Part shown: positions 17,083 to 25,358 of the stretch, in pieces
How positions within the stretch are numbered: position 1 is the first letter of the stretch
How the letters are laid out: every line of letters begins with the position of its first letter
Assembly: GCA_963705325.1 (NCBI GenBank)
Contig: OY970069.1
Location: forward strand, 5,270,001 to 5,334,000
From: DATARH01 sp963705325
GTDB taxonomy: Bacteria; Pseudomonadota; Alphaproteobacteria; ATCC43930; CGMCC-115725
Reading direction: 5' to 3'
Length of the DNA stretch: 64,000 bases
The notes under the pieces: generated by a model
Database searches by the model: none
The model's input: only the letters and a program-made list of their open reading frames with translations
What the model was told of the DNA's origin: nothing
Program-made: the position numbers and the translations under genes

Positions 17083-18288
17083 TCAGCTCGCCACCGCCTC
17101 GGGATCGAGCGCGGTACGCAGCTGCCGCGCCAGTTCGGTCTTGGTGTAGGGCTTGGCGATAAAGCCAAAACGATCACCGCGACCCTCGATGTCCTTGGCG
17201 CGCACCTCGTTGTAACCAGAAGTGCAGAGCACCGGGATGCCCGGACGAAGCTGGCGCGCCACGACCCCCAACTCGCCGCCATCGAGCGCCCCCGGCAGCA
17301 TCACGTCGGTAAAGAGGAGATCGATCGGGACGTCACCCTCGATGATTTTGAGCGCCTCTTCCGCGTCGGCGACGGCGAGCACTTGGTAGCTGAGATCGCT
17401 CAGCATCCGCGCCACCGCGCGGCGCACGATCGCGGCGTCTTCGACCAAGAGGATCGTTCCGCCGTTCGCGCGACTGGGCGGCGCAACCACCTGCTGAGCG
17501 GGCTCGGCGGCGGCACTGCATGGCAGGAAGAGCTGGATCGTCGAACCGCCTGGATGGCTATCGATTTCGACCTCGCCACCGGATTGCTTGGCATAGCCGT
17601 AGACCTGGCTCAGTCCAAGGCCGCTATGTCCAGAACCCGATTTGGTGGTGGAAAACGGCTCGAAGGCGCGCGCCGCGACCGCGGGATCCATGCCGGTCCC
17701 GGTGTCACGCATCGTGACCAGCGCGTAATCGCGCGCAGCTAGGTTTGATCCGATCGCGGCGGGCTTGTCCCCGGCAGCGATCCCGGCTGTCTTGATGGTC
17801 AGCGTGCCGCCGTGCGGCATCGCGTCGCCAGCGTTGAGAGCGAGGTTGAGCAAGGCCATTTCGAACTGGTTGCGGTCGGCGAAAACCCGTCGAGCGTGTG
17901 GGCTGAGATCGGTCTCGATGGCGATATTCGCCGGCAGGACCAGCCGCAACAGGGTGCGGGTTTCAACCACCGCTCGGTTGACGTCGAACTCGGCCGCATC
18001 GAGCGGCTGGCGGCGCGAATACGCCAGCAGTTGCCGAATGACGTCGGTCGCCTGCTCGATCGCCGCCTGCGCGCCGTCGAACAGCGGCTGCGTGGTTGCC
18101 GTCGGCGTGACCTCCTCGCTCAAGGCTTCGAGATTGAGGTTGATCGCCAGCAGCATATTGTTGAGCTCGTGCGCGATGCCGCCAGTGATTTGGCCCAGCG
18201 CCTCCGTTTTTTGGGCGTGATCAAGGTTGTCGTTCTTGCGGCGGCCCCTTGCCGTCAAACATGGCACGACCCGATCGCCCTCGCCCAC
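17083..18288 (-). CDS. Hybrid histidine kinase (HisKA-HATPase-REC) without a sensor domain
   Basis: From GTG 18288 the protein has 401 residues. Order: short N-terminus, H-box GQITGGIAHELNNML with His40, the HATPase domain (N-box LLNLALNAGDAMP, G1 DTGTGMDP, G2 GLGLSQVYGYA), and a C-terminal receiver with phosphoacceptor Asp328 in LLFTDVMLPG. No PAS, GAF or membrane part precedes the H-box. The start was chosen for its GGAG eight bases upstream; the frame stays open to TTG 18384. It is divergent from a NarL-type regulator, its likely partner. The sensor input must come from another protein or from the short N-terminus. Confidence 0.85.
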   Translation of the reverse strand: MGEGDRVVPCLTARGRRKNDNLDHAQKTEALGQITGGIAHELNNMLLAINLNLEALSEEVTPTATTQPLFDGAQAAIEQATDVIRQLLAYSRRQPLDAAEFDVNRAVVETRTLLRLVLPANIAIETDLSPHARRVFADRNQFEMALLNLALNAGDAMPHGGTLTIKTAGIAAGDKPAAIGSNLAARDYALVTMRDTGTGMDPAVAARAFEPFSTTKSGSGHSGLGLSQVYGYAKQSGGEVEIDSHPGGSTIQLFLPCSAAAEPAQQVVAPPSRANGGTILLVEDAAIVRRAVARMLSDLSYQVLAVADAEEALKIIEGDVPIDLLFTDVMLPGALDGGELGVVARQLRPGIPVLCTSGYNEVRAKDIEGRGDRFGFIAKPYTKTELARQLRTALDPEAVAS

Positions 18289-18329
18289 TACTTCGACTCC
18301 GATAACGCAAATGAAGACACGGTTAGCGT

Positions 18330-18352
18330 GCAATCGATTTTTTACCGATTGC
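18330..18352. promoter_or_regulatory. Inverted repeat GCAATCG-N9-CGATTGC in divergent promoter region
   Basis: A perfect 7-bp inverted repeat with a T-rich 9-base spacer lies between the kinase and the response regulator genes, 42 bases before the kinase GTG. Symmetry and location suggest an operator, perhaps for the NarL-type regulator. No consensus supports this. Confidence 0.35.
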
Positions 18353-18501
18353 GCGTAAAGATTGTATTTACAGTTGGTACACAATTCTTATGGCCTGCGG
18401 GCTGCGCCTGTTTGCGCCTTGTTAACCATGTCCCACTAGGCTCGTCCGTGCGTTCCCCCGAGGCGGGTACCAGAGCCCCGCCTCATCGCCGTGGATACCG
18501 C

Positions 18502-19131
18502 ATGAGATTATTGCTTGCCGACGACCATCATCTCGTGCGCGAAGCGATCGCGACGTATCTGACGCGCGCGGCGCCGGACATTTTTTGCGTGGAGGCGTCC
18601 GATTTCCAGCAGGTTCGCGAACGGCTCGCCCACGATACCGATTTCGACCTCATCATCCTCGACTATCGGATGCCCGGGATGAACGGGCTCGCAGGGCTCG
18701 ACGAAGTCAAGGCAACGCTGCCCGGGACGCGGGTCGCCATCATGTCGGGCGCGATGGACAGCGGCGACGCCGAGCGCGCGCTCGGACGCGGCGCCGCCGG
18801 CGTCATCATGAAAAGCCTGCGCGGCACGGCTCTCCTCAGCGCGCTGCGGCTGATGGCGGCGGGCGAGACGTATGTGCCAAGCGCGGTGGTCAATGCGCTT
18901 CCCGGCCGCCAAGCGGCGGCCCGCCCGTCGCTCGGCAATCTGACCCCGCGCGAGATGGATTGCATCGAACATCTGCTGCATGGCTCGCCCAACGCCGAAA
19001 TTGCGGCCCAGCTCGCCATCTCGACGACCACCGTAAAGCTGCATCTCAACAGCGCGTTCAAAAAAATGGGCGCGCGCAACCGCTCCGACGCCGTGCGCAT
19101 CGCCATGCTGCAAGGCATGATCGGTATTTGA
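18502..19131 (+). CDS. NarL/FixJ-type response regulator
   Basis: A 209-residue two-domain regulator. The N-terminal receiver has LLLADDHHLVREAI, phosphoacceptor Asp54 in IILDYRMPG and Lys in GVIMKSLRG. The C-terminal LuxR-type helix-turn-helix runs from LTPREMDCIEHLLHGSPNAEIA to TTTVKLHLNSAFKKMGARNR. It should bind DNA on phosphorylation. It is divergent from the hybrid kinase and followed after 20 bases by a single-domain receiver, which makes a phosphorelay likely. Confidence 0.92.
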   Translation: MRLLLADDHHLVREAIATYLTRAAPDIFCVEASDFQQVRERLAHDTDFDLIILDYRMPGMNGLAGLDEVKATLPGTRVAIMSGAMDSGDAERALGRGAAGVIMKSLRGTALLSALRLMAAGETYVPSAVVNALPGRQAAARPSLGNLTPREMDCIEHLLHGSPNAEIAAQLAISTTTVKLHLNSAFKKMGARNRSDAVRIAMLQGMIGI

Positions 19132-19151
19132 GGATGAAGGGAAAGCGGCAA

Positions 19152-19520
19152 ATGCACTCTGTCTTGGTGATCGATGACGATCCCGCGGTCTGCCGGATCG
19201 TCCAGCGCCTGCTGGAACGCCACGGCTTTGCCGTGTCGACCGCATCCGACGGACAATCGGGCCTTAGCCGGTTCGCCGAACTCAACCCCGATCTCGCGAT
19301 CGTCGATATCCTGATGCCTGGCAAGGAGGGCATCGCGACGATTCTCGAAATGCGCGAGGCTCAGCCCGAGGCGCGCATCCTGGCGATGACCGGCGGCGGG
19401 AGTTTCTCCGCGAGCGAGATTTTGCGGGTGGCCGAGTTGGTTGGAGCCGACAACAGCCTGAGGAAGCCGTTCGCGCCAGCCGAGCTCATCGCGACGGTCG
19501 AGCGGTGCCTAGCGGCATAG
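19152..19520 (+). CDS. Single-domain response regulator (receiver only)
   Basis: This 122-residue protein is a lone receiver: VLVIDDDPAVCRIVQ gives the acidic pocket, Asp52 in LAIVDILMPGKEG is the phosphoacceptor, and LRKPFAPAEL carries the conserved Lys. It has no output domain, so it works by protein contact or as a phosphorelay intermediate. ATG 19152 has GGGAAAG upstream; an in-frame ATG at 19134 would add six residues but its GAGG touches the start codon. It probably forms an operon with the NarL-type gene. Confidence 0.9.
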   Translation: MHSVLVIDDDPAVCRIVQRLLERHGFAVSTASDGQSGLSRFAELNPDLAIVDILMPGKEGIATILEMREAQPEARILAMTGGGSFSASEILRVAELVGADNSLRKPFAPAELIATVERCLAA

Positions 19521-19656
19521 CAAACGGCGCTTGCCGGCGCGGCGCGGCACCCCATACCAAAGGTCTAATCGCCACCCTTTTGGCCAGGGGTTGCCCGGCT
19601 GCGCGCTTCATCCAGTTTGACTAGGGTCGGGTCCGCTCACAAGCAGGACCCCCGCC

Positions 19657-19995
19657 ATGATCGACGGCCACCGATTTGCCAGGCCGCCCGGCGCCGCGCG
19701 ACAGCGATCGGTACTGATCATCGACGGTGACGCCGAGACTTTGCTCGCGGCGCGTCGGGTCCTGGAATGCGCCGGGTTTACCGTGTCGACTGCGATAAGC
19801 GACGGCTATCTGCCGCGCGGGGATTTCGCGCTCGTCGTCGCCAACCTCGCTGAGGTGAGCCTGGCCAACCTGCAGCGGCGATATCCTCTGGTGCGGGTTC
19901 TCAACGTGTCGAGCCATGAGGTCGCCGATCTCACGAAGCCGTTCACGCCAAGCCAGCTGCTGTCCGCGGTGCGACTGTGCCTGGCGCGGCGCTAG
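19657..19995 (+). CDS. Degenerate receiver-like protein lacking the phosphoacceptor Asp
   Basis: The 112-residue protein aligns with the preceding receiver: VLIIDGDAETLLAARRVLECAGFTVSTA matches the first strand and helix in spacing, and LTKPFTPSQLLSAV keeps the Lys-Pro. The phosphoacceptor position, however, is Ala62 in FALVVANLAEV, and the acidic pair is reduced to D-G-D. Part of the middle is shortened. It therefore cannot accept phosphate in the normal way and may act as a pseudo-receiver partner. Its stop overlaps the stop of the convergent permease inside a small palindrome. Confidence 0.75.
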   Translation: MIDGHRFARPPGAARQRSVLIIDGDAETLLAARRVLECAGFTVSTAISDGYLPRGDFALVVANLAEVSLANLQRRYPLVRVLNVSSHEVADLTKPFTPSQLLSAVRLCLARR

Positions 19996-20004
19996 GCCCT
20001 AGCG
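19990..20004. other. Palindrome containing two overlapping stop codons
   Basis: CGCTAGG-C-CCTAGCG is a near-perfect palindrome. The TAG stop of the pseudo-receiver (19993-19995) and that of the convergent permease (19994-19992) both lie within it. Confidence 0.5.
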
Positions 20005-21473
20005 GAGCGCCGCCACCACGGAATCGCGACGACGCTGACCGCGACGGCGATGCCGATGATGCGAAAAACCGCGCGAAACGCGTCGAGAAACGCCGCCGCG
20101 GTGTCGCCAGCCTGCACCGCGTGGAAAAGGATGGTCAACGACGCCGCGCCCGTCACGGTGCCGATCGTGCGCGTCAAGATCGCCAGACTGCCGGCGACGC
20201 CGCGGTCGGCGACCGGCGATGAACGCATGACGATGTCCATGTACGCGGTCTGAAACAGACCGATACCGAGCCCTTGCACGGACAGGGTGGCAACCATCGT
20301 TGCCGGCGAAACCTCGGCAGACCAAAGGCCGATCAGAAACAGCCCGCCGCCGACGGTCAGAAGGCCGACCGCCGCGATCCGCTCGGCCGCGACGCGCGCG
20401 ATCAACCGGCCGGCGAGCGGCGCGGCGAGCGCCATCGTCGCCGATCCGGTCGCCAGCACGGCGCCTGCGAGCGGCAGCGACATGCCGCCGAAGCGGGCGA
20501 AGAAGTAAGGCACGAAGAGCAGCACCGAGAACGTCGCGAGATACATCAGGGCGGTCACCAGATTGACCGCAGCGAAGCCGATGTCGTGGAACATCTCGAT
20601 GCGCACGACGGGACGCGGAGCCCGCCCCTCCCACCAGACGAAGAGCGAGAGGCTGGCAATCGCCGCCGCCAGCAGCGCCACGGGCTGAAGGCCGCCGACG
20701 CGCGAGGCGGCGTTGATGGCGAAGAGGAGCGCTGCGAGCCCTAGCGCCAACAACAGCGCGCCGAGGACATCGAAGCGCTCGCCGGCGCTGGCCTTCGCCG
20801 GCGGCAGGCCGCGCAGCAAGAGCAGGCTCGTCAGCGCGATCGGCGCGCGAAACCAGAACACCGCCGGCCAGCCCCAGCGCGCCACCACCGCGCCGCCGAT
20901 CAATGGTCCCAGCGCCGAAGCAAGCGCGAAGATCAGCGTGAATATGCCGACCGCATGCGCGCGCCGCTCTTCCGGGTAGAGCCCAGTCACCAGAGCCGGG
21001 GCGCAGCTGATCACCAGACCGGCGCCGATCCCCTGCAGGAAACGGCAGAACAAAAGCCATCCGAAACTCGGCGCGGCGGCGCAAAGCAGATAGGCGACAA
21101 CGCTCCAGGCGAGCCCGGCGCGAAACACCCGCGCATGGCCCGCCATGTCGCCGATACGCCCGAAGGCCAACATCAGCGCCGCGTAGGTCAGCACATAGCA
21201 GATGACGACCCATTGGATCATCGAGATCGGCAAGCCAAAGCTGCCGGTGATGTCCGGGAAGGCGATGTTGACCGCGGTGTCGAGCGGCACCACAGACATG
21301 CCGAGCCCGAGCATCACCAGCCGGAAGCCGTGGCCCGCCGTCAGGGATTGCCACTCGGCGATATCGTGCGCAGCAGGCGGCAAATTGGAGCTCTCGCTGG
21401 TGGGAATGCCGCGGCGGCCGCGACAGGCCACCATACCGCGCCAGCCGACATCGCGGTAAGTTGATTGCCGCAT
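19992..21473 (-). CDS. MFS transporter, DHA2-like (14-helix drug/proton antiporter type)
   Basis: The 493-residue protein has about 14 hydrophobic segments, as in the DHA2 (EmrB/QacA) group. Motifs: VVPLDTAVNIAFPDITGSFG in helix 1 (the DHA2 'LD-T--NVALP' signature), GRIGDMAGHARVF in loop 2-3, RFLQGIGAGLVISCAPALVT in helix 4, and LGPLIGGAVV (antiporter motif C) in helix 5. It probably exports a lipophilic compound. ATG 21473 is the most likely start; the first 40 residues are weakly conserved and a later start is possible. Confidence 0.85.
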   Translation of the reverse strand: MRQSTYRDVGWRGMVACRGRRGIPTSESSNLPPAAHDIAEWQSLTAGHGFRLVMLGLGMSVVPLDTAVNIAFPDITGSFGLPISMIQWVVICYVLTYAALMLAFGRIGDMAGHARVFRAGLAWSVVAYLLCAAAPSFGWLLFCRFLQGIGAGLVISCAPALVTGLYPEERRAHAVGIFTLIFALASALGPLIGGAVVARWGWPAVFWFRAPIALTSLLLLRGLPPAKASAGERFDVLGALLLALGLAALLFAINAASRVGGLQPVALLAAAIASLSLFVWWEGRAPRPVVRIEMFHDIGFAAVNLVTALMYLATFSVLLFVPYFFARFGGMSLPLAGAVLATGSATMALAAPLAGRLIARVAAERIAAVGLLTVGGGLFLIGLWSAEVSPATMVATLSVQGLGIGLFQTAYMDIVMRSSPVADRGVAGSLAILTRTIGTVTGAASLTILFHAVQAGDTAAAFLDAFRAVFRIIGIAVAVSVVAIPWWRRSARA

Positions 21474-21525
21474 TTTCCGGCAGAGCCGATTTCCCCGGAC
21501 GCGGGAGCAAGCGAGTGGAGGCGCG

Positions 21526-22470
21526 ATGATCTCGAACAGCAGCGGCTTCGCGCTCGCGCTCCATGGCGGGGCGGGCACGCTCCGGCGCGGCGAGATGGAT
21601 GCCGAGCGCGAGGCGCACTATCGCTTTGGGCTGCGTCAGGCGCTGGTCGCCGGTCGCGATGTCCTCATCGCAGGCGGCGCCGCGCTCGATGCGGTGACCA
21701 CAGCGGTCTGCGCGCTCGAAGACGATCCGCTGTTCAACGCCGGGCGCGGCGCGGTCTTTACCCGGGCCGGAACCCAGGAGATGGATGCCGCGGTGATGGA
21801 TGGAAGCGAGCGCCGCGCCGGCGCCGTCGCCGGCATCTTCGGGCCGAAAAACCCGGTGCTGGCCGCCCGCGCGGTGATGGAGCGCTCGCCGCACGTGTTG
21901 CTGATCGGCGACGGCGCGGTCGAATTTTGCCGCCAAGTGGGGCTTCCCTTCGCCGATCGCGACTATTTTTTCACCGAGGCACGCTGGCGGGCGCTTCAAG
22001 GAACGCTGGCTGATGGGGAAAGCGATGAAGACGAAGCGCGGCGGCATGGCACCGTGGGCGCCGTCGCGCGCGATCGCGCGGGCAATCTCGCGGCGGCAAC
22101 CTCGACCGGCGGGATGACCGGCAAGCTGCCGGGACGCGTCGGCGACAGTCCTATCATTGGCGCCGGGACCTATGCCGACAATGCGACCTGCGCGGTGTCG
22201 GCGACGGGACATGGCGAGTTCTTCATCCGCTGCGCCGCCGCGCACGAAGTCGCCGCGCGCATCGCCCACGCGGACCAGTCGTTAACCGCGGCAGCAGAGG
22301 CCGTGATCGCCAAGCTGGGCCGAATGGGGGGATCGGGCGGGCTCGTCGCGGTCGGCAGCGATGGCAGCTTCGCGCTGCCATTTAATTGCACCGGCATGTA
22401 TCGCGGCTATGTGCAAGGTGACGGAATCGTGTACACCGCGATCTACGACGAACCGTACAAAGCGTCATGA
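21526..22470 (+). CDS. Isoaspartyl peptidase / plant-type L-asparaginase
   Basis: A 314-residue Ntn-hydrolase precursor that cleaves itself into alpha and beta chains. The nucleophile is Thr176 in RRHGTVGAVARD; cleavage before it gives the active beta subunit. Other conserved blocks are ALHGGAGTL at the N-terminus, LFNAGRGAVFT, EMDAAVMDG, and in the beta chain TSTGGMTGKLPGRVGDSPI followed by GAGTYAD. The enzyme removes beta-aspartyl residues from dipeptides or hydrolyses asparagine. Its stop overlaps the next start (ATGA), so it is coupled to the binding protein. Confidence 0.93.
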   Translation: MISNSSGFALALHGGAGTLRRGEMDAEREAHYRFGLRQALVAGRDVLIAGGAALDAVTTAVCALEDDPLFNAGRGAVFTRAGTQEMDAAVMDGSERRAGAVAGIFGPKNPVLAARAVMERSPHVLLIGDGAVEFCRQVGLPFADRDYFFTEARWRALQGTLADGESDEDEARRHGTVGAVARDRAGNLAAATSTGGMTGKLPGRVGDSPIIGAGTYADNATCAVSATGHGEFFIRCAAAHEVAARIAHADQSLTAAAEAVIAKLGRMGGSGGLVAVGSDGSFALPFNCTGMYRGYVQGDGIVYTAIYDEPYKAS

Positions 22471-23705
22471 GCAGAAGACGTCATCTCCGGGGAGCAAGCG
22501 CCGCGATCGCCTTCGCGCTTTGCGCCACAGCCGCCGCCGCGCAGTCGATTCCCGCCAACCCGGTAGTCTCCGATGGCGCGGTCAAGATCGGCCTGATCCT
22601 CGACATGAGCGGCCCCTATTCCGAGCTGACCGGCAAGGGCAGCGCCACCGCGGCCGAGATGGCGGTCGAGGATTTCGGCGGCAAGGTACTCGGCGCGCCG
22701 ATCCAGGTCATCGTCGCCGACCATCATGATAGCGCCGACCAGGCCGCCGCGATCGCCAGGGATTGGTACGGCAATCAACACGTTGACGCGATCATGGACG
22801 TCTCCGGCTCGTCGGAAGCCCTGATCGTCCAGGCGATCGCCGCCACCCGCGACAAGATCGTCATGCTCAACGCGCCCGGCGCCAATCGGCTCACCGACGA
22901 AGGCTGCACCGCCACCTCGGTCCATTACACCAACGACACCTATGCGACCGCGCATTCCCTCGGCCGCTCGATCGTCGCCGGCGGCGGCGACACGTGGTTC
23001 TTCATTACCGTCGACTACAGCTACGGCTACGACCTCGAAGACGAGACCGCCGCCGTGGTCAAGGCGAATGGCGGAACCGTTCTCGGCCATGCCCGCCATC
23101 CGCTCAACGCACCGGATTTCACAGCCTACGTGCTGCAGGCGCGGCAATCGCACGCCAAGGTGATCGGTCTTGCCAATGGCGGCTCCGACACCAGTAACAC
23201 GCTCAAACGCGCCGCCGCGCTTGGTATGATCCCCGGGCCGCAGGTGTTCGCCGGGCTCTCGCTGCGCATCAACGGGGTCAACGATCTCGGCCTGAAGACG
23301 ACGCAAGGCATGATGCTCACCGAGTCATTCTATTGGGATACCGACGACGCCACGCGCGCTTGGTCAAAACGGTTCTTCGACCGCGTCGGCCAGATGCCCA
23401 ATTCGCTACAGGCCGGCGTGTATTCGTCGACGACGCACTATCTCCAGGCCGTCGCCAAGGCCGGCACCGACGCCACCGCCCCGGTGATGCAGGCGATGCG
23501 CGCCGCACCGATCGACGATTTCTTCGCCCATGACGGCCATATCCGCGCCGACGGGCTAATGGTTCATTCGATGCGGCTGTTTCGGGTCAAGACCCCGGCT
23601 GAGTCGAAGTATCCCTGGGATTACTTCCAGCTGGTCACGACGATCCCAGGCGATCAGGCGGTTCTGCCGCTAGCCCAGTCGAAATGTCCACTGTTGAATA
23701 AGTAG
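22467..23705 (+). CDS. ABC transporter substrate-binding protein, branched-chain amino acid type
   Basis: The 412-residue protein has a signal peptide (RRR-HLRGASAAIAFALCATAAAAQ, cleavage after AAAAQ is plausible) and the LivJ/LivK-type type I periplasmic fold: VKIGLILDMSGPYSELTGKG, ADHHDSADQAAAIARDW, DVSGSSEALIVQAIAA, and WFFITVDYSYGYDLE. It should bind an amino acid, peptide fragment or aromatic acid. It overlaps the isoaspartyl peptidase by four bases, which suggests uptake of the peptide or its product. No permease or ATPase genes are adjacent. Confidence 0.9.
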   Translation: MSRRRHLRGASAAIAFALCATAAAAQSIPANPVVSDGAVKIGLILDMSGPYSELTGKGSATAAEMAVEDFGGKVLGAPIQVIVADHHDSADQAAAIARDWYGNQHVDAIMDVSGSSEALIVQAIAATRDKIVMLNAPGANRLTDEGCTATSVHYTNDTYATAHSLGRSIVAGGGDTWFFITVDYSYGYDLEDETAAVVKANGGTVLGHARHPLNAPDFTAYVLQARQSHAKVIGLANGGSDTSNTLKRAAALGMIPGPQVFAGLSLRINGVNDLGLKTTQGMMLTESFYWDTDDATRAWSKRFFDRVGQMPNSLQAGVYSSTTHYLQAVAKAGTDATAPVMQAMRAAPIDDFFAHDGHIRADGLMVHSMRLFRVKTPAESKYPWDYFQLVTTIPGDQAVLPLAQSKCPLLNK

Positions 23706-23708
23706 CCG

Positions 23709-25334
23709 CTAGGCGATCTCGAGCAGTGCGCGCGCCGCGGCGAGTTCGGCCTCGTCCCAATAGCCGATCAGGATGCCCGACCGTAGCTGCTGGCCCCGCG
23801 CGTAGGCATCAATACGAGCGTCCGGCGTGGTGATGCGATTATGATCGGCGAGGGCCCAATCGAGCAGCACCTCGCGCATCCGGGCGCATTGATCGGCGTA
23901 GGCCGGATCACCGCCGAGATCGGTAAGCTCCCGCGGGTCGCTCGCGAGGTCGAACAACAACGGCCTGAACCCCGTCGCGTGGATGTATTTCCACCGCCCG
24001 TCGAAGGCCATATAGAGGCGGCAATCGCGGATCGGCTGGTTCAAGGTGAGGCGGGCCTCAAGCATCGAATAGTCGTATTCGGAAAAAATTGTACGCCGCC
24101 AAGCCGGCGGCTTCGCGGCGTATAGCAGCGGCAATAGAGAGCGGCCCTCGACAACATTCGGCTGCGCCGTGCCACCGCAAAATTCGATAAAGCTCGGCAC
24201 CAAGTCGATCGCCTCGATCAATGCGTCCGAAGCGCTGCCACGGGTGGCGTCGGCCTCCGGGCTGGGATCGGCGACGATCAGCGGCACCTTGACGGTGCAA
24301 TCGTGGAAGAAATCCTTTTCACCCAACCAATGATCGCCGAGATAGTCGCCGTGGTCGCTGGTGAAGACGATCATGGTATTGGCCGACAAGCCGCGTTCGT
24401 CGAGAAATCCGAACAGCCGGCCGAGCCAATCGTCGATCTGCTTGACGAGGCCCATATAGGCCGGGATCACCCGGTCGCGCACCTCGTCGCGCGAGAAATT
24501 GCGCGCCACGCGCTGTGCCATCAGCGCGCCGTAGACGGGGTGCGGATCGGCGCGTTCGGCCTCCGCGCGCACCGCCGCGACCACATCTTGCCGACCGTAC
24601 ATGTCGTGATATGGCGCGGGAGCGATATAGGGCCAATGCGGCTTGATGTAGGAAAGGTGCAGACACCAGTTGCGCCCGTCCTTCGCCGCCTCGTCGATGA
24701 ACTGCATCGCGCGGCGGGTTGTGTAGGCCGTCTCGGAATGCTCCTCGGGAATCCGGGCGGCCTTGTCGCCATGGCTGAGCAGCCAGCCGTTGAGCAATTC
24801 GCTGTCCGGCCCTTCGGCCGAATTTGCCCAGGCCTCCCATGGGTTTTCCGCCTGGTAGCCGAGATTGCGAAGATAGCTGTCATAGGCTGGACGCGGGCCA
24901 CGGCCGAGGGGATGCAGCCCGTCGTCGCGCTCGTAGGGCTCGAACCCGCATTCCGAGAGGTGGACGCCGAGCGCCGAGCCGGGATCGATGCCAAGCCGCT
25001 TCAGGCCTACGAGGTCGGCGGCCATGTGGGTCTTGCCGACGAGCACGGTGCGCATGCCGAGTTCGCCGAGATGGTCGCCCAACGTCGGCTCGCCGACGCG
25101 CAGCGGGAAGCCATTCCAATTGGCGCCATGCGAGCGCATGTAGCGGCCGGTGTAGAAACTCATCCGCGACGGGCCGCAGACCGGCGACTGCACATAGGCG
25201 CGGTCGAAACGCACGCCGCGCGCCGCCAACGCATCGATGTTCGGGGTCCTCAGATGCGGATGCCCGTAGCAACCGAGGTAATCGAACCGCAGCTGGTCGC
25301 ACATGATGAAGAGGATGTTCTTGCCGGTGGGCAT
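23709..25334 (-). CDS. Sulfatase / phosphonate monoester hydrolase family enzyme
   Basis: This 541-residue enzyme belongs to the alkaline phosphatase superfamily. The formylglycine motif is complete: Cys53 in SPVCGPSRMSFYTGR (C-x-P-S-R), so Cys is expected to be oxidised to formylglycine. Metal ligands include Asp13 in FIMCDQLRFDYLG and the later FTSDHGDYLGDHWLGEKDFFHD, a block typical of arylsulfatases and phosphonate monoester hydrolases. No signal peptide is visible, so it is cytosolic. It lies 24 bases downstream of the methyltransferase-like gene. Sulfate or phosphonate ester substrates cannot be told apart here. Confidence 0.88.
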   Translation of the reverse strand: MPTGKNILFIMCDQLRFDYLGCYGHPHLRTPNIDALAARGVRFDRAYVQSPVCGPSRMSFYTGRYMRSHGANWNGFPLRVGEPTLGDHLGELGMRTVLVGKTHMAADLVGLKRLGIDPGSALGVHLSECGFEPYERDDGLHPLGRGPRPAYDSYLRNLGYQAENPWEAWANSAEGPDSELLNGWLLSHGDKAARIPEEHSETAYTTRRAMQFIDEAAKDGRNWCLHLSYIKPHWPYIAPAPYHDMYGRQDVVAAVRAEAERADPHPVYGALMAQRVARNFSRDEVRDRVIPAYMGLVKQIDDWLGRLFGFLDERGLSANTMIVFTSDHGDYLGDHWLGEKDFFHDCTVKVPLIVADPSPEADATRGSASDALIEAIDLVPSFIEFCGGTAQPNVVEGRSLLPLLYAAKPPAWRRTIFSEYDYSMLEARLTLNQPIRDCRLYMAFDGRWKYIHATGFRPLLFDLASDPRELTDLGGDPAYADQCARMREVLLDWALADHNRITTPDARIDAYARGQQLRSGILIGYWDEAELAAARALLEIA

Positions 25335-25358
25335 GACGATCGGGCTCCCCTTCCTGCG

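Noticed and set aside
17812..18501. Upstream extension of the NarL-type regulator
   Set aside because: It is antisense to the kinase; the receiver starts with MRLLLADDHH at 18502.
19999..22269. Long minus-strand open frame (756 codons)
   Set aside because: It overlaps the DHA2 permease in another frame and is antisense to the isoaspartyl peptidase; composition is shadow-like.
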